NCBI GenBank assembly: GCA_002786225.1
Contig: PEQN01000004.1
Coordinates: forward strand, 1-64,000
Source: Leptospira sp.
GTDB lineage: Bacteria > Spirochaetota > Leptospiria > Leptospirales > Leptospiraceae
Direction: 5' to 3'
Length of the DNA: 64,000 nucleotides
The notes below the pieces were generated by a model. That model had not been told where the DNA came from. It did not search any database and was given only the letters and a program-made list of their open reading frames with translations. A program made the position numbers and the translations under genes. Positions within the stretch are counted from its first letter, which is position 1. Each line of letters opens with the position of its first letter. Of this stretch, positions 44,830-56,385 are shown one piece after another.

Positions 44830-46778
44830 TACAATTCGACCTCCTGATCTTCTATAGGAGTTTCTTCTTTCATTAGATTTCCTTTTACTTTTTCAGATCT
44901 AGGGTAAGAACCAGGTGGGAAGGCTGCCTTGAAAACTTCCCTTGCTACAGGAGCAGCTCCTGCTGATCCTCCAACACCATATTCTACGAAGACTGCAACT
45001 AGCACTTGTTTTTCGGGAGGTGCATTCACAGGAGCATAGCCTATGAACCATGCATGGTTGGTTCTAGACGATCCTCTTCTTCTAGTTTGTGCTGTCCCTG
45101 TTTTGCCTGCAATTTCTGGTAAGTAGGGTTGGTTCAAAATATAAGAAGCCGTTCCAGTTGATCCAACCAATTCTAAGCCGTAACGAAGAGCTTCTACGGT
45201 CGATTTCTTTAAGGGGATGTCTCGGATCACTACAGGTTCTGTTCTTTGGATAATTGAATTGTCAATGGGATTTCGAATCTCAGAGAGAAGAAAGGGTTGG
45301 TAGATTTTTCCACCATTGATAATAGCCATGTAGAAAAGTGCCATAGCCATAGGTGTAGTAGATATGAATCCTTGTCCTATCGAAAGATTAATTGTATCAC
45401 CATCAAACCATTTGGTTCCATAAGTTCTCTTCTTCCACTCATAGCTAGGAATAAAACCAGTAACCTCACCAGGTAGATCAATATTAGATTTCTTATCTAA
45501 TCCAAAAAGTCTGGAATACGAAAGTATAGATTCTGAACCTAGCTTGTATCCTAGGTTATAGAAATAGACTGAGCAAGACTTTTCTATCGCATGTGCGAGG
45601 TTATTCGTTCCATGTCCTTTGGGTTCCCAACATTTGAATTCTTGGTCTGGAACACCTGCCATAGAAGATTTAAGATAGAACTTCCCGTTGCAATGAAACT
45701 CCGTAGAAGGATCGTATTCTATCTTATGTTCACTTTCTAGTGCTGCAAGACCAACTAATAGTTTATAGGTGGAAGCTGGGGGAAAAATGGATTGAATCGA
45801 AAGATTTAGAAGTCCAGTGTTATCAAGAACCTGCCTGTAATGTTTACTTCTTTCTTGGCGATTCTTCCCTGAAAGAATATTTGGATCAAAGCTTGGATTG
45901 GAAGTCATAGCAAGTACTTCGCCTGTGGTTGGTTTAAGTGCTATAACAGTTCCTCTGGTTCCCTTAAGAGCTCTGTAAGCTGCTATTTGCATTTCTTTAT
46001 CTATGGAGAGAACTAGATTATTTCCTGACTGAGCATGTTCTATGATTCTTTCCTCTTCAATATTTCCTTCTGTAGATCGCTTTTGTATTCTAAATCCGTC
46101 TATTCCTCTCAGTATAGAATCATATTGGCTCTCTAATCCACCTTTGCCAACATATTGGTAAGATTTTATATCCTTATCTTGGATATCATTTTGGTTGGGC
46201 TTACCCAAGTAGCCTGTAACATGCGCTAGGGCTGCACCCATGTTGTATACACGAGTCGGGGCAGGAACCATTTGCACGTATTTGTTGATATTGTCAAAGA
46301 CCGAAATCCTCTCTTGTTGGGATTTTGAGATTCCTTCCAATAGAATAAACGGCTCTCTGGAGCGAATTTTCTTAACAAGTCTATCTTGCTTTAGGTCTTT
46401 TTCAAAATAAGAAATGGGTATGGATAGGTATTTGCAGAATTCTTCTATAAAGGCTCGAACCTTCTTAGGATCATTCTTTAATAAATTTGTATTCAATACC
46501 AAATCTAAGGAAGCAGAATTAGATACTAAAGGCTCACTTGTTTCGGGTGTTAGGAAATTGCGATCGTAAATCTGACCTCTTGCTGCAAGAATGGATTCAG
46601 ACTTACGTACAAAACGTTCTGCCTTGATTGAATTTTCTGAGCCTTGAAGGAGTTGCAGATTGATCAACTGCATAGTATAAGAGAACATCGTAAATAGTAT
46701 AAGCCCAGTGAAGAAATACAATCTTCCTCTATAGGATGCTTCTAGTTTGTGTTCACTTGCTGATCTTGTGGTACTCAT
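44829..46778 (-). CDS. mrdA: Penicillin-binding protein 2 (class B transpeptidase)
   Basis: A 649-residue PBP2 with one N-terminal membrane helix ([20 protein letters not shown]), a dimerisation domain, and a transpeptidase domain with the nucleophile Ser336 in PASTYK (SxxK) and Lys559-Thr-Gly in AGKTGTAQT. It crosslinks peptidoglycan during side-wall growth in complex with RodA and MreCD. It overlaps mreD by 4 bp and rodA by 1 bp. The C-terminal tail is short and charged ([18 protein letters not shown]). Confidence 0.94.
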   Translation of the reverse strand: MSTTRSASEHKLEASYRGRLYFFTGLILFTMFSYTMQLINLQLLQGSENSIKAERFVRKSESILAARGQIYDRNFLTPETSEPLVSNSASLDLVLNTNLLKNDPKKVRAFIEEFCKYLSIPISYFEKDLKQDRLVKKIRSREPFILLEGISKSQQERISVFDNINKYVQMVPAPTRVYNMGAALAHVTGYLGKPNQNDIQDKDIKSYQYVGKGGLESQYDSILRGIDGFRIQKRSTEGNIEEERIIEHAQSGNNLVLSIDKEMQIAAYRALKGTRGTVIALKPTTGEVLAMTSNPSFDPNILSGKNRQERSKHYRQVLDNTGLLNLSIQSIFPPASTYKLLVGLAALESEHKIEYDPSTEFHCNGKFYLKSSMAGVPDQEFKCWEPKGHGTNNLAHAIEKSCSVYFYNLGYKLGSESILSYSRLFGLDKKSNIDLPGEVTGFIPSYEWKKRTYGTKWFDGDTINLSIGQGFISTTPMAMALFYMAIINGGKIYQPFLLSEIRNPIDNSIIQRTEPVVIRDIPLKKSTVEALRYGLELVGSTGTASYILNQPYLPEIAGKTGTAQTRRRGSSRTNHAWFIGYAPVNAPPEKQVLVAVFVEYGVGGSAGAAPVAREVFKAAFPPGSYPRSEKVKGNLMKEETPIEDQEVEL

Positions 46779-47290
46779 ATTTTACTTTCATCGGCTTCTA
46801 ACTTAAACACCCAAGTAAGGAAGAAGAAGAACAAAGGTGCAAGAATGCTTGTATAAATTGATGTAGATAAAAAGGAATAATTCAAATTATCATGAAAGAA
46901 GAGTATGAACATAAAATACAAAATTATTCTACTCAACAAAGTAAAAATGAAATTATAGATAGAGATTGATAGATAATTTTCGTTGTATGCGTTTCTTGTA
47001 AACTTACCAACTATATATCCAATAATAGAGAATGTGAAAGAATGCAAACCGATTTTATAATAGGTAACTTGGTCAGCCCCTGTTTCACCGCCTAACCCTG
47101 AATCAGTAAGAAGACCTCCCAGAAATCCTATCCAGATACCATACAATGAGCCTTTTCGTAAGCTAAAGAAAATAATATAGATCATCATAAAGTCTGGTTT
47201 GAATGATCCACCGAGTTCAAATAAGTTAGAGCCATTAAGGAAATGAGCAAAAAGCATTCCTATGAGTATAACAACTTTTTCAATAATCAT
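46775..47290 (-). CDS. mreD: Rod-shape-determining membrane protein MreD
   Basis: A 171-residue polytopic membrane protein with about five helices and few charges, including [40 protein letters not shown], the segment best conserved in MreD. MreD joins MreC with the RodA-PBP2 synthase. It overlaps mreC by 4 bp and mrdA by 4 bp. Sequence conservation in this family is low, and the assignment leans on gene order as well. Confidence 0.88.
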   Translation of the reverse strand: MIIEKVVILIGMLFAHFLNGSNLFELGGSFKPDFMMIYIIFFSLRKGSLYGIWIGFLGGLLTDSGLGGETGADQVTYYKIGLHSFTFSIIGYIVGKFTRNAYNENYLSISIYNFIFTLLSRIILYFMFILFFHDNLNYSFLSTSIYTSILAPLFFFFLTWVFKLEADESKI

Positions 47291-48450
47291 GGCTCAACCT
47301 CATTATCCGAATTGGAGGGTGCTGGATTGGGCGTAGAATCTAACTTAGGTGGTTTGTTTGAGTTGGAAACGGGTTTTTCAATCACTGGCTTTTCTGGATT
47401 AGATTTTTTTTCTTTCTCTTTTTCCTTTTCTTTCTTGCGTTCCTCTTCAGGATAATTCAATTCACCTAGGTAGGGATTCTCAATTTTGATTGATTTTTCC
47501 GTTGGCCATTCCTCTATCCATTTATCAGGTGATTTAAGTATCACAGTCACATATTCGAGTTTATCAAATTGAACAAAGGGTTTGAGGTAGGCTGTCTTGA
47601 AAGAACCCTCTCTTGGACCTTCCTCTGTAATGATTCCAACGGGAAGACCTTTAGGAAATACTCCGGAGCCACCCGAAGTATATACAGCCTTTCCTATTTT
47701 ACTAAAGCCTTCCGTAAAGATTGTACTATGCGGACCTGGGGCAGGGGCTGGTCCCATAGGGAAATTGCCAAATGATTTAGGATCAATTACTATTCCAGAA
47801 TCTATAAATTCTAAGATTGCTTCGGTTGCTCGTCCCGAATTCCCAGATAAACTAGCCCAAAGACTAGTTCCTGGCATAGAGACTCCCATAGCAAAATTGG
47901 AATTGATGATAGGTTGAACCACGGAAGTAGAAGATCCCACAGCAATCACTTTTCCCACAAGAGCCTCAATGAAATTTCCTTTTTCATCTAGGGTTCTAGT
48001 TACCACTGGCATATATGGCTTGATACCAGAGGACGAACCTTTGTTAATGATAATAGTTCTATAGATGGTATTTAAGCGTACAGAAAGTACTTCAGATGGA
48101 ACAGTAGCATATTCAGAACGAACAGGAAAGCCTAATTCTTTTCTTAGGGAGTCATTTTCCATTCGGAGTCTTACCAATTCTTGGTCTAGCTTGTAATAAT
48201 CTTCCATTACATTGAGACAAGAGTCTCTTTCATCACGAACTTTTTCAAAAGACTCTAACTTGGTATATACGCTTTTAATTAAGGAACCGAAGGAATCTAG
48301 GGAGCCTGAAATAAAATCACCAACTCTTTGGAAACTGGCTATTCCACTAACAACGAAATTGCCATTCCACACAAGAGATGTGAGTGAAAATACGACTACA
48401 AAGATGAGGGAGGCAGACTCCCGATTTTTTGAGATTTTTTCCCAGAGCAT
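47287..48450 (-). CDS. mreC: Rod-shape-determining protein MreC
   Basis: A 387-residue protein with one N-terminal membrane helix ([19 protein letters not shown]), a coiled coil ([24 protein letters not shown]) and the two-beta-barrel periplasmic domain ([62 protein letters not shown]). The last 65 residues are an unusual low-complexity tail, first Lys/Glu alternation and then Pro/Ser/Asn. It links the cytoplasmic MreB filament with the wall synthases outside. It overlaps mreD by 4 bp. Confidence 0.92.
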   Translation of the reverse strand: MLWEKISKNRESASLIFVVVFSLTSLVWNGNFVVSGIASFQRVGDFISGSLDSFGSLIKSVYTKLESFEKVRDERDSCLNVMEDYYKLDQELVRLRMENDSLRKELGFPVRSEYATVPSEVLSVRLNTIYRTIIINKGSSSGIKPYMPVVTRTLDEKGNFIEALVGKVIAVGSSTSVVQPIINSNFAMGVSMPGTSLWASLSGNSGRATEAILEFIDSGIVIDPKSFGNFPMGPAPAPGPHSTIFTEGFSKIGKAVYTSGGSGVFPKGLPVGIITEEGPREGSFKTAYLKPFVQFDKLEYVTVILKSPDKWIEEWPTEKSIKIENPYLGELNYPEEERKKEKEKEKEKKSNPEKPVIEKPVSNSNKPPKLDSTPNPAPSNSDNEVEP

Positions 48451-48504
48451 AGAAATTTATGTCTCATTTTCTAATCCCTAGGAAAAAAAGAAAACAGAAA
48501 ATTT

Positions 48505-49527
48505 TTATCGAATACCAGGCTTAATGTATTTTAGCTCATCCAAGTAGCGACCTGTTCCTAAGACCACACAGGTAAGAGGGTTCTCAGCTCGGAAGACGGG
48601 AACACCCGTTTCTTTGGACAGATAGAGTTCCAATCCTCGTAGCAAACACCCACCACCTGTTAAAATCACACCACGTTCTACAATATCAGCTGCAAGTTCA
48701 GGAGGAGTTCTTTCGAGTACCGATTTGATCCCATCCAAAATTTCATCGGTAGGTTCTTTGAGTGCCTTGCGGATTTCATTGCTATCTAATTCTAAAGTTC
48801 TTGGAAGTCCAGAAATCGCATCCCGACCTTTTACTTCCATGGTATCCACTTTCTTATCAGGGAAGGCATTTCCTATTGTAAGTTTAATGTCTTCTGCGGT
48901 TCTCTCTCCAACTACAAGGTTGTATTGGTTTCTTAAATACTTGATAATCGCTTCATCAAATTCGTCTCCACCGGTTCGTATGGATTCTGCTATCACCATA
49001 CCACCAAGAGAAATCACTGCAATCTCTGTAGTTCCACCGCCTATATCAACAATCATGTTACCAGCGGGCTCTTGGATAGGTATATTGGCACCAATGGCTG
49101 CAGCAAGAGCCTCATCGATGAGAAAAATTTCTCTAGCACCCGCTTGCTCTGCGGATTCACGAACCGCTCTACGTTCTACTTCTGTAATTCCAGAAGGAAC
49201 ACCAATGACGATTCTAGGTTTCACAAAAGTAGTTCTATTGTGGACTTTCGCTATGAAATAACGAATCATCTTTTCCACAGTTTCGAAATCAGCAATCACC
49301 CCGTCCTTCATAGGTCGAATTGCTACGATATCTCCAGGAGTTCTACCGAGCATTCGCTTTGCTTCTTGTCCTACTGCAAGGACTCTTCCTGTGGAAGCTT
49401 GAACTGCAACAACAGAAGGTTCAGAAAGAACTATGCCCTGTCCTTTGACGTGAACTAAGGTATTAGCAGTTCCTAAATCAATTCCCATATCATTTGAAAA
49501 TAACGCGTAAAGTTTATCGAATATCAT
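48505..49527 (-). CDS. mreB: Rod-shape-determining protein MreB (actin homologue)
   Basis: A 340-residue bacterial actin that forms short filaments under the inner membrane and directs side-wall synthesis. Nucleotide-binding segments are present: [13 protein letters not shown] (phosphate 1), [18 protein letters not shown] (phosphate 2) and [14 protein letters not shown] (adenosine). Length is normal. AGGAAG precedes the ATG. It is the first gene of a six-gene leftward operon and is divergent from ppx/gppA, with 168 bp between them holding both promoters. Confidence 0.97.
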   Translation of the reverse strand: MIFDKLYALFSNDMGIDLGTANTLVHVKGQGIVLSEPSVVAVQASTGRVLAVGQEAKRMLGRTPGDIVAIRPMKDGVIADFETVEKMIRYFIAKVHNRTTFVKPRIVIGVPSGITEVERRAVRESAEQAGAREIFLIDEALAAAIGANIPIQEPAGNMIVDIGGGTTEIAVISLGGMVIAESIRTGGDEFDEAIIKYLRNQYNLVVGERTAEDIKLTIGNAFPDKKVDTMEVKGRDAISGLPRTLELDSNEIRKALKEPTDEILDGIKSVLERTPPELAADIVERGVILTGGGCLLRGLELYLSKETGVPVFRAENPLTCVVLGTGRYLDELKYIKPGIR

Positions 49528-49695
49528 TATAGCTTCCTGGACGACTCATACTATTAAGAATTATCTTACGAACTCGAAGAATTCTGAAGTAAATATCAAA
49601 ATCCATGCTAATTTTTTCTTTTTCCATAGCAAGAAGGATTCTGAAAAAAAAGAATTTACCTTTCATTTCCAAGGTAAAAACTTAAAAAACCTAAA

Positions 49696-51270
49696 ATGAA
49701 AGAGAAAAATCTTGCCGCTATAGACTTAGGAACCAATTCCTTTCACATGCTTATTGTGAAGGTTCGCCAAGATGGAAGTTATGAATCTATAGCGAAGGAA
49801 AAAGAAGCCGTAAGGCTTGGTTCTGGTTCTGGAGATTATGAAGAGATAGATGAGGCTGCTATGAACCGAGGTATAGCCTGTCTCAAAAGATTCAAAGTCA
49901 TAGCAGATTCTCACAAGGCAGAAGTTTTTGCAATAGCTACCTCCGCACTAAGAGAAGCACTCAATAGAGATGTGTTTCTTAAGAAGGCAAAGAAAGAGGC
50001 TGGCGTTCATATAGACGTTGTTAAAGGCCAGGAAGAAGCAAGATTGATCTACTTTGGGATTCTGCAAGGATTGCCTGTTTATAAAAAGCGAATTCTGATG
50101 GTGGATATTGGAGGTGGCAGTACAGAAATTCTGATAGGGCAAGGGGGTGACGTTCTTTTCTCCCAATCCTTGAAAATTGGTGCAGTGAGACTGAGTGAAA
50201 GATTTTTCACCAAAGAAACCATGGAGCTTACAGATATCCAGAGATGTAGATTCCATATAGAAGCTTATATTCTTCCCTTGGTAGCAGAGATCCAGAAGTG
50301 GAAGCCAGAAGTGATTATAGGCTCATCGGGATCCATCACCTCAATTGGATCTATGGTTCTCGCCTTGCGTTCCGAAAAGCGGGACAGGTTGAACGGTTTT
50401 GAATTCGAAGCGTCTGAATTGAGAAAAATCCGAGAGTCCCTTGATGCTGCAAATACACTGAAGAAAAGATCAAAGATCCCAGGTCTGGAAGAAAAGCGTG
50501 CTGATATTATCACAGCAGGATCCTTAATTCTAGATGAAATTTTTAAGCATTTTAATCTTAAGAAAATGATGATCAGTGATTATGCTTTAAGAGAGGGAAT
50601 AGTGTATGATAAGATCAAGAATTGGAAACGATACGAAAGTAGAGATTTTCATTCTTTAGATAACATTCGAACAAAGGCAATTCGTTCTATCAGCAATCTC
50701 TATCCCCAAGGAAAAGAACATTCCGAACATGTCACACATTTGTCTCTGCGCCTCTTTGATGAAATGCTAGGGCTTCATAACTTAGGAACTCATGAAAAAG
50801 AATACCTAGAAGCTGCTGCTCTTCTCCACCAAGTTGGACTAGCTATCTCCCATTCTGCTTATCATAAACACAGCTACTACATCATTCGAAATTCAGAACA
50901 TATGGTTGGATTTTCTAATTCCGAGATAGAAATTATTGCCTTAATTGCCAGATACCATCGCAAGAGTATTCCCAAACCCAAGCATGAGGAATTTAAAATT
51001 TTATCCCCAGAAGAACAATCTCTAGTCAAGAAACTTGCATCTATACTAAAAATCGCCGATGCCTTAGATCGTTCGTTAAAGAAAAATATAATGGATGTAT
51101 CTGTGTCTATGTCCGAAACTAAGGTAGAATTGATTTTAGTACCAAGAAAGAAAGCAGATCCACATTTGGAAATTTTCAGTTTAGAAGAGAATAAAGATCT
51201 TTTCGAGCATAGCTACAACAGAAAATTATCTATAAGTCTCTCGCCTGATTCAAAGAAAAGAATTCTATGA
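49696..51270 (+). CDS. Ppx/GppA-family exopolyphosphatase / guanosine pentaphosphate phosphatase
   Basis: A 524-residue enzyme of the sugar kinase/actin fold: AAIDLGTNSFHMLIVKV at the start, EEARLIYFGIL, and MVDIGGGSTEILIG, all conserved. A C-terminal HD-type domain includes the segment HLSLRLFDEML...EAAALLHQVG and HHRKSIPK-like residues. It would hydrolyse polyphosphate or pppGpp, linking phosphate stores and the stringent response; which substrate cannot be told. It overlaps the SpoIIE-type phosphatase gene by 4 bp (ATGA). Confidence 0.9.
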   Translation: MKEKNLAAIDLGTNSFHMLIVKVRQDGSYESIAKEKEAVRLGSGSGDYEEIDEAAMNRGIACLKRFKVIADSHKAEVFAIATSALREALNRDVFLKKAKKEAGVHIDVVKGQEEARLIYFGILQGLPVYKKRILMVDIGGGSTEILIGQGGDVLFSQSLKIGAVRLSERFFTKETMELTDIQRCRFHIEAYILPLVAEIQKWKPEVIIGSSGSITSIGSMVLALRSEKRDRLNGFEFEASELRKIRESLDAANTLKKRSKIPGLEEKRADIITAGSLILDEIFKHFNLKKMMISDYALREGIVYDKIKNWKRYESRDFHSLDNIRTKAIRSISNLYPQGKEHSEHVTHLSLRLFDEMLGLHNLGTHEKEYLEAAALLHQVGLAISHSAYHKHSYYIIRNSEHMVGFSNSEIEIIALIARYHRKSIPKPKHEEFKILSPEEQSLVKKLASILKIADALDRSLKKNIMDVSVSMSETKVELILVPRKKADPHLEIFSLEENKDLFEHSYNRKLSISLSPDSKKRIL

Positions 51271-53747
51271 AATTAAAATTCAAACAATTAAACCTAAACC
51301 TGAGCTTCTGCTTACTTGCTTGTAATCTGATAGCTTTTCAGCCAATTCTTTCAGTTCCTATTGATTTAAGCTCCGATTGGGAGGTCAAGCTAGGACGAGA
51401 TACAACAAATTCTACAGAGGCTTGGGAAAATTTTCCTTCCTTTCCATTGAAGAATTTCACAGCAGATCATAAGTTAGAAGGTGAGATTCTTCTTACTTTC
51501 CGCAAAACCATTATTCTAAGCCAAGACGATATTGATGCCCTAAATTTTGAACCTGTTAGTATTCACATTCCTTTTATTGGAAGCTACTATGAGATTCTTT
51601 GGAACCAAGAAATTTTGGAGATAGGAGGCGAGAGGAAGGATGGGAAAATTGAAAAATTTAAAATCATGCGTCATCTCATCAAGCCTATTCCTTATAAAAA
51701 TCTAAAAGTCGGTTCTAATACTTTGCATATCGTCTTAGGTGGAATAATTGGACAGTCCATAGATATATCCAGTGCAGCAGATGGTTATCCTCTTCGCATA
51801 GATTATCATACTAACAATCTTGAGATAGTCCAAGAAAGAGTTTCATTAATGCTCATGTTCCTTTATGGTTTTATGGGATTGTACCATTTGTTATTTTATT
51901 TCAAGCGCCCCCAAGAACAGTACAATTTGTACTATGGAATTTTTTCTATCTTGCTTTCCATTTATATTTATACTAGAAGCCAGGCAGTATTCGAACTTGA
52001 GATGGATACTATGATTCTCAAGAGAATTGAATTTATATCTGTCTACTTTATTCCAGGTCTTATGAGTTTTTTCTTAGAGAGATACTTCCTAGGCAAGGTT
52101 AGCCTAATTTCAAGGATCTATCTTTCTTTAATCGCTGTTTTAGCCTTGCTTACTGCTTTTTCCCCATCGAACTTACTGAATATTTATTTGCTGATTTGGC
52201 AAGCTTCTGTAATCTATGTTATAGTTTCTACTGTGGTTACCTGTGTAATAGCAATACGTCGTAAAGTGCAAGATGTTCGCAGGCTTCTGGTTGGAATTAT
52301 TGTTCTTCTCATTTGTGGGATTTGGGATGTGGGTGGAGCTACGGGTCTATTTAAATTTCAGAATTATGGCCTAATGAGATACGGCTTCTTTGTGTTTGTA
52401 GTAGGAATTGCTTTCATACTTGCCAATCGTTTCTTGCAGATCCATAGAGAAGTTGAAAGTTTAAATAATGATTTAGAAGAAAAAGTTTTGAAACGAACCG
52501 AGGAGTTGCAATACTCATTAACTGAAATCCAATCTTTAAAAGTCCAACAAGACGGAGATTATTTCTTAACATCCTTACTGATCAATCCTTTAACCAGTAA
52601 TAAAATTGAAAATACCCTAGAGGATTTTGATGTACAGTTTTATTCTAAACAGAAGAAGGCATTTGAATTTAGGGAAAGAAAATTAGAAATTGGTGGGGAT
52701 ATAAATATCGTAGACCGCATCCAATTAAAAGGGAAAGAATTTATTGCATTTGTAAATGGTGATGCCATGGGCAAATCTATGCAAGGAGCAGGTGGAGCCT
52801 TAGTGCTTGGTGTCATTTTTCACTCGGTAGTGACTCGAACCAATTCTAAAAGAGATTCCATGAACAAGGGTCCTGAAACTTGGTTAAAAGAATGCTATAT
52901 TGAATTGCAAAATGTTTTTGAAACATTTGATGGGTCTATGTTGATTTCAGTCATTATGGGTCTAATCGATGTTAAATCAGGATGTATGTTTTACTTTAAT
53001 GCAGAACATCCATGGTCCGTATTATATAGAGATGAGAGAGCAAGCTTTATTGAAACCTCACTGGAAATTCGAAAGATTGGAACCATGGGAGTCCCTACTG
53101 ATTTTAGAATTCGTTGTTTTCTTCTTGAACCAGGAGATGTAATTTTCCTTGGTTCAGATGGGAGAGATGATTTATTGATCGGAAGGAATGCACAGGGTGA
53201 GAGGATTATCAACGAAGATGAAACCCAATTCTTACATTGTGTAGAAGAAGGAAAAGCTGACTTAGAAGAAACTGTCAATTCCATACTTACAAAAGGTGAG
53301 TTAACGGATGATCTTTCCTTGATTCGAATCGCATACAATCCGAATTCTACCTTCATAGATGATTATAGATCTCAACTGAATGATAAAATCACTCATTTAA
53401 CACAGACAGCTAAAGCAGCTCTAAAAGATAAGAATTACCAAGAAGCTTCTTTGAATTTCTCTTTAGCTGTAGAAGAGTTTCCTATGAATACCGAAAATTA
53501 TTACTATGCATCCTATGCATACAAATTCAATCGAAACTACCAAGAAGCTTTGAATTATGGAGAAAGATTGTATCTTAGAGAGCCCAACCATCTAAACAAT
53601 CTGCTCAATCTTGCAGATGTGCATAGATTTTTAGGAAATACCACCAGAGCAAACTTTCTTCTGAATAAGATAGATCTAATCGATCCAGAAAATGAGCTAG
53701 CTCTGAAGATCAAATCCAAAATCAATGAGACGATTCAAAAATCCTAA
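51267..53747 (+). CDS. 7TM-DISM sensor with SpoIIE/RsbU phosphatase domain and C-terminal TPRs
   Basis: An 826-residue membrane protein: signal region at 10-33, an extracytoplasmic beta domain to about 190, seven membrane helices at about 193-395, a coiled coil (EVESLNNDLEEKVLKRTEEL), a PP2C/SpoIIE domain at about 435-690 (GGDINIVDRI; AFVNGDAMGKSMQGAGGALV; FLGSDGRDDLL), then TPR-like helices at about 710-826. It would dephosphorylate a STAS antagonist on receiving an outside signal. Its front half matches in plan the histidine kinase at 6203-8605, so the two share a sensor type with different outputs. Confidence 0.9.
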   Translation: MKLKFKQLNLNLSFCLLACNLIAFQPILSVPIDLSSDWEVKLGRDTTNSTEAWENFPSFPLKNFTADHKLEGEILLTFRKTIILSQDDIDALNFEPVSIHIPFIGSYYEILWNQEILEIGGERKDGKIEKFKIMRHLIKPIPYKNLKVGSNTLHIVLGGIIGQSIDISSAADGYPLRIDYHTNNLEIVQERVSLMLMFLYGFMGLYHLLFYFKRPQEQYNLYYGIFSILLSIYIYTRSQAVFELEMDTMILKRIEFISVYFIPGLMSFFLERYFLGKVSLISRIYLSLIAVLALLTAFSPSNLLNIYLLIWQASVIYVIVSTVVTCVIAIRRKVQDVRRLLVGIIVLLICGIWDVGGATGLFKFQNYGLMRYGFFVFVVGIAFILANRFLQIHREVESLNNDLEEKVLKRTEELQYSLTEIQSLKVQQDGDYFLTSLLINPLTSNKIENTLEDFDVQFYSKQKKAFEFRERKLEIGGDINIVDRIQLKGKEFIAFVNGDAMGKSMQGAGGALVLGVIFHSVVTRTNSKRDSMNKGPETWLKECYIELQNVFETFDGSMLISVIMGLIDVKSGCMFYFNAEHPWSVLYRDERASFIETSLEIRKIGTMGVPTDFRIRCFLLEPGDVIFLGSDGRDDLLIGRNAQGERIINEDETQFLHCVEEGKADLEETVNSILTKGELTDDLSLIRIAYNPNSTFIDDYRSQLNDKITHLTQTAKAALKDKNYQEASLNFSLAVEEFPMNTENYYYASYAYKFNRNYQEALNYGERLYLREPNHLNNLLNLADVHRFLGNTTRANFLLNKIDLIDPENELALKIKSKINETIQKS

Positions 53748-53765
53748 GTATACAAACTTTCGAAT

Positions 53766-55241
53766 TTAAGATTTGCTTAATTCTTCTGCAAGCTCCACAA
53801 GAAGTCGAACTCCATACCCTGTAGGACCATTGGACTGGGTTCCCGATGCTTTCTTTCTCCAAGCTGTTCCTGCGATGTCTATGTGAGCCCAGGGAATATT
53901 TTCGCCGACGAAATTTTTTAAGTACATAGCGGCTGTTATGCTTCCAGCGCCACGGCCACCGGCTATATTTTTGAGATCTGCAATATCACTCTTTAAATCT
54001 TCACCGTATTCATCCCAGAGTGGAAATTCCCACACACGGTCATCTGATTCCAATGATGCCTTTTTAATTGTGTCCACCAAATCAGAGTTATTGGACATTA
54101 CTGCAGCTGCCTCATGACCCAGTGCGATAATTACAGCTCCTGTTAATGTTGCCAAATCAACCATGTAGTCGGGTTTGATTTTCTCAGAAACATAGGAAAG
54201 CACATCACCAAGAACAAGTCTTCCTTCTGCATCCGTATTTTGAACTTCTACGGTCAGCCCATTGTAAGCAGTATAAACATCACCAGGTTTGATTGCCTTG
54301 GCATCAGGCATATTTTCAGCAGCACCTATTGCCGCTACAACTCGGATCTTAGTCTTTAAAGAAGCAATTGCACCTATAGCATGGATGGTTGCAGCAGCGC
54401 CGCACATATCATATTTCATTTCATGCATATCACCAGCTGGCTTAATGGAAATTCCTCCACTATCAAAGGTTAGTCCCTTTCCAATGATAGCAAGAGTCTT
54501 AGTCGCTCCAGGAGGTGCATAATCAAGCATTATCATCTTTGCTTTTTTATCTGAGCCTTCACATACAGAAAGAATTCCATTCATTCCTAACTTCTTTAGC
54601 TGTGGCTCATCGAATACTGTGATTTTTAATTTGTTTTCTTTTGCTATTTCTTTGGATCTCTTAACGAAACCTTCTGGAGTAAAATGATTTGCAGGAAGAT
54701 GAGCAATATATCTTGCTCCATTGATATGTCTTGCAACAGATTTTGCTTTATTTATTCCAGCCTTGACAGCATTTTCTGCTATAGAATCTTCTGTTGTGAA
54801 AGTAATGGAACCTGGTTTTTTCTTAGTCTTATCTTTGGTTGCAAGAACATTTAAGGAGTAGTAGCCAATTTCAAGTCCTGTAACGATTTGGTAGGCTAGC
54901 TTTTCAGGGGAGAGTTGGGTGGTGAGTTCTTTGCGAAGATAAATGTGATATCCAACACCATCTAACTTAGATAATTTATTTCCTAATTTAATAAAGCAGG
55001 CTGAGATTTTTCGAATTAAAAGTTTATCTGCCTTACCAAGTCCCACCAAGATGGTCTTATTGGACTCATCTGTAAAAATTTGTCCCATATCTGCTTTGAA
55101 AATTCCAGCCTTCCATTGTTCTTGGAATTTCTTAAGTTGGATATTTTTATCCTCGCCACTGTATACAAAATGTACTTTATAATGAAAGCTTGATTTGTTA
55201 TCGCTAGTACTATATGAAAGTTGATTGCCTTCGATTTTCAT
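53766..55241 (-). CDS. pepA: Leucyl aminopeptidase (M17 family)
   Basis: A 491-residue cytoplasmic aminopeptidase. The C-terminal catalytic domain shows [16 protein letters not shown], the signature [12 protein letters not shown] with metal ligands, and DLATLTGA and [16 protein letters not shown]; Lys and Arg catalytic residues are in place. The N-terminal 160 residues form the usual smaller domain. It removes N-terminal residues from peptides and may also bind DNA, as in E. coli. GGAAATAGAG lies before the ATG. bcp is 29 bp upstream on the same strand, so they may be cotranscribed. Confidence 0.94.
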   Translation of the reverse strand: MKIEGNQLSYSTSDNKSSFHYKVHFVYSGEDKNIQLKKFQEQWKAGIFKADMGQIFTDESNKTILVGLGKADKLLIRKISACFIKLGNKLSKLDGVGYHIYLRKELTTQLSPEKLAYQIVTGLEIGYYSLNVLATKDKTKKKPGSITFTTEDSIAENAVKAGINKAKSVARHINGARYIAHLPANHFTPEGFVKRSKEIAKENKLKITVFDEPQLKKLGMNGILSVCEGSDKKAKMIMLDYAPPGATKTLAIIGKGLTFDSGGISIKPAGDMHEMKYDMCGAAATIHAIGAIASLKTKIRVVAAIGAAENMPDAKAIKPGDVYTAYNGLTVEVQNTDAEGRLVLGDVLSYVSEKIKPDYMVDLATLTGAVIIALGHEAAAVMSNNSDLVDTIKKASLESDDRVWEFPLWDEYGEDLKSDIADLKNIAGGRGAGSITAAMYLKNFVGENIPWAHIDIAGTAWRKKASGTQSNGPTGYGVRLLVELAEELSKS

Positions 55242-55270
55242 TTGTCTCTATTTCCTTAAATTTATATATT

Positions 55271-55744
55271 CTATTTCAAAGCCTTTATATCTTCCATGAT
55301 AGCATCCACATGACCTGCGACCTTCACCTTCTCATAAACCTTTAGCACTTTCAACTTCTCATCTAGAAGGAAGCTAGTTCGCACTATGCCCATTCCTCTT
55401 CTTCCCATAAAAACTTTTTCCTGCCAAACTCCGTATTTCTCACAAATTTCTCCTGTCTCATCCGAGATCAATGGAAAATTCAAAGATTGTTTCTCTGTAA
55501 ACTTTTGATGGGATTTTGTATCATCCTTAGATATACCCACAACATTAAAACCTAACTTTTGTAATTTGGTAAAATTATCTCGAAAATCACAAGCTTCCGT
55601 AGTGCATCCTGGAGTAGAATCTCTTGGATAAAAATAAAGGACTAATCCTTTTTTCCCAACTAAATCACTGAGTTTTGTATTTTCTCCTTGGGTATTTTTA
55701 GCGGTAAAGGTAGGTGCTTTTTTGCCAACTTCTGGATAATTCAT
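55271..55744 (-). CDS. bcp: Thioredoxin-dependent thiol peroxidase (Bcp/PrxQ peroxiredoxin)
   Basis: A 157-residue peroxiredoxin. The peroxidatic Cys is in [18 protein letters not shown] and the resolving Cys follows five residues later, the PrxQ/Bcp pattern. It reduces hydroperoxides with electrons from thioredoxin. Length is typical. An AAGGAG lies 12 bases before the ATG. It is the first gene of a likely two-gene unit with pepA. Confidence 0.94.
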   Translation of the reverse strand: MNYPEVGKKAPTFTAKNTQGENTKLSDLVGKKGLVLYFYPRDSTPGCTTEACDFRDNFTKLQKLGFNVVGISKDDTKSHQKFTEKQSLNFPLISDETGEICEKYGVWQEKVFMGRRGMGIVRTSFLLDEKLKVLKVYEKVKVAGHVDAIMEDIKALK

Positions 55745-55854
55745 TTCTTGTTTTCTCCTTGGGAACTTCTTTTAGACAGTTTCTAAATTTGACTGAAAAT
55801 GGGACATAGAAATTTCGTAAGGGAAAGTACAAAACTTTCCGAGTCTAAAAGTAT

Positions 55855-56310
55855 ATGGATTCGAGCACAAGAGCACAATTGATCCGAGATGCAAACACTG
55901 CCTTCAATGCAGGAGATATTCGTAAAGCAAGAGAGCTCTATCTCAAAACCAATTACAAAGATGGCTTAGCTCGTATGGGCGATTATTTTATGTATGATAG
56001 AAAGTTGCCTATGCTTGCTTTTGGGTATTACAAAAAAGCAGGAATGCAAGCCAAGGTGGATGAAATCTTTCAGCGTATGATTTTTGCCTTGTCAACCTGG
56101 CTAGGACAGGATAAATTCAAGCCTGCAAATGTTGCCAGTTCCAACCACAATGCTCCAAACATTCCAAGTGCAGATTCAAATAAGGCTAAGATTCAGCCCA
56201 AATCGGCGAATAATCTGGAACCAGCTCGACCAATCACACCAGAGGACTTTCAGGTTCATCCCATTCTTCGTGCAAAGGCAATAGAAATTCTAGAAAAACT
56301 CAAAAAATAA
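55855..56310 (+). CDS. Small TPR-like protein of unknown function
   Basis: A 151-residue soluble protein. The first 85 residues read as two to three helical hairpins resembling TPRs (ANTAFNAGDIRKARELYLKTNYKDGLARMGDYF; MLAFGYYKKAGMQAKVDEIF). A low-complexity Asn/Ser/Pro/Ala linker follows (about 95-130), then a short C-terminal helix (HPILRAKAIEILEKLKK). It is divergent from bcp with 110 bp between. No family is recognised; it is probably a protein-binding adaptor. Confidence 0.7.
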   Translation: MDSSTRAQLIRDANTAFNAGDIRKARELYLKTNYKDGLARMGDYFMYDRKLPMLAFGYYKKAGMQAKVDEIFQRMIFALSTWLGQDKFKPANVASSNHNAPNIPSADSNKAKIQPKSANNLEPARPITPEDFQVHPILRAKAIEILEKLKK

Positions 56311-56385
56311 AATTAGTTTAAATTTTCGCTTTTATAAGAAAAAAACAGTTTCACTTGTTGTATCAGATAAGGTTCCTACCTGGCT

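Noticed and set aside
51465..51480. A 9-nt match (CATAAGTTA) to the 3' end of the solo repeat's spacer-like segment; the same 9-mer is also near 33626
   Set aside because: Nine bases are expected by chance in 64 kb on two strands, and no consistent PAM follows.
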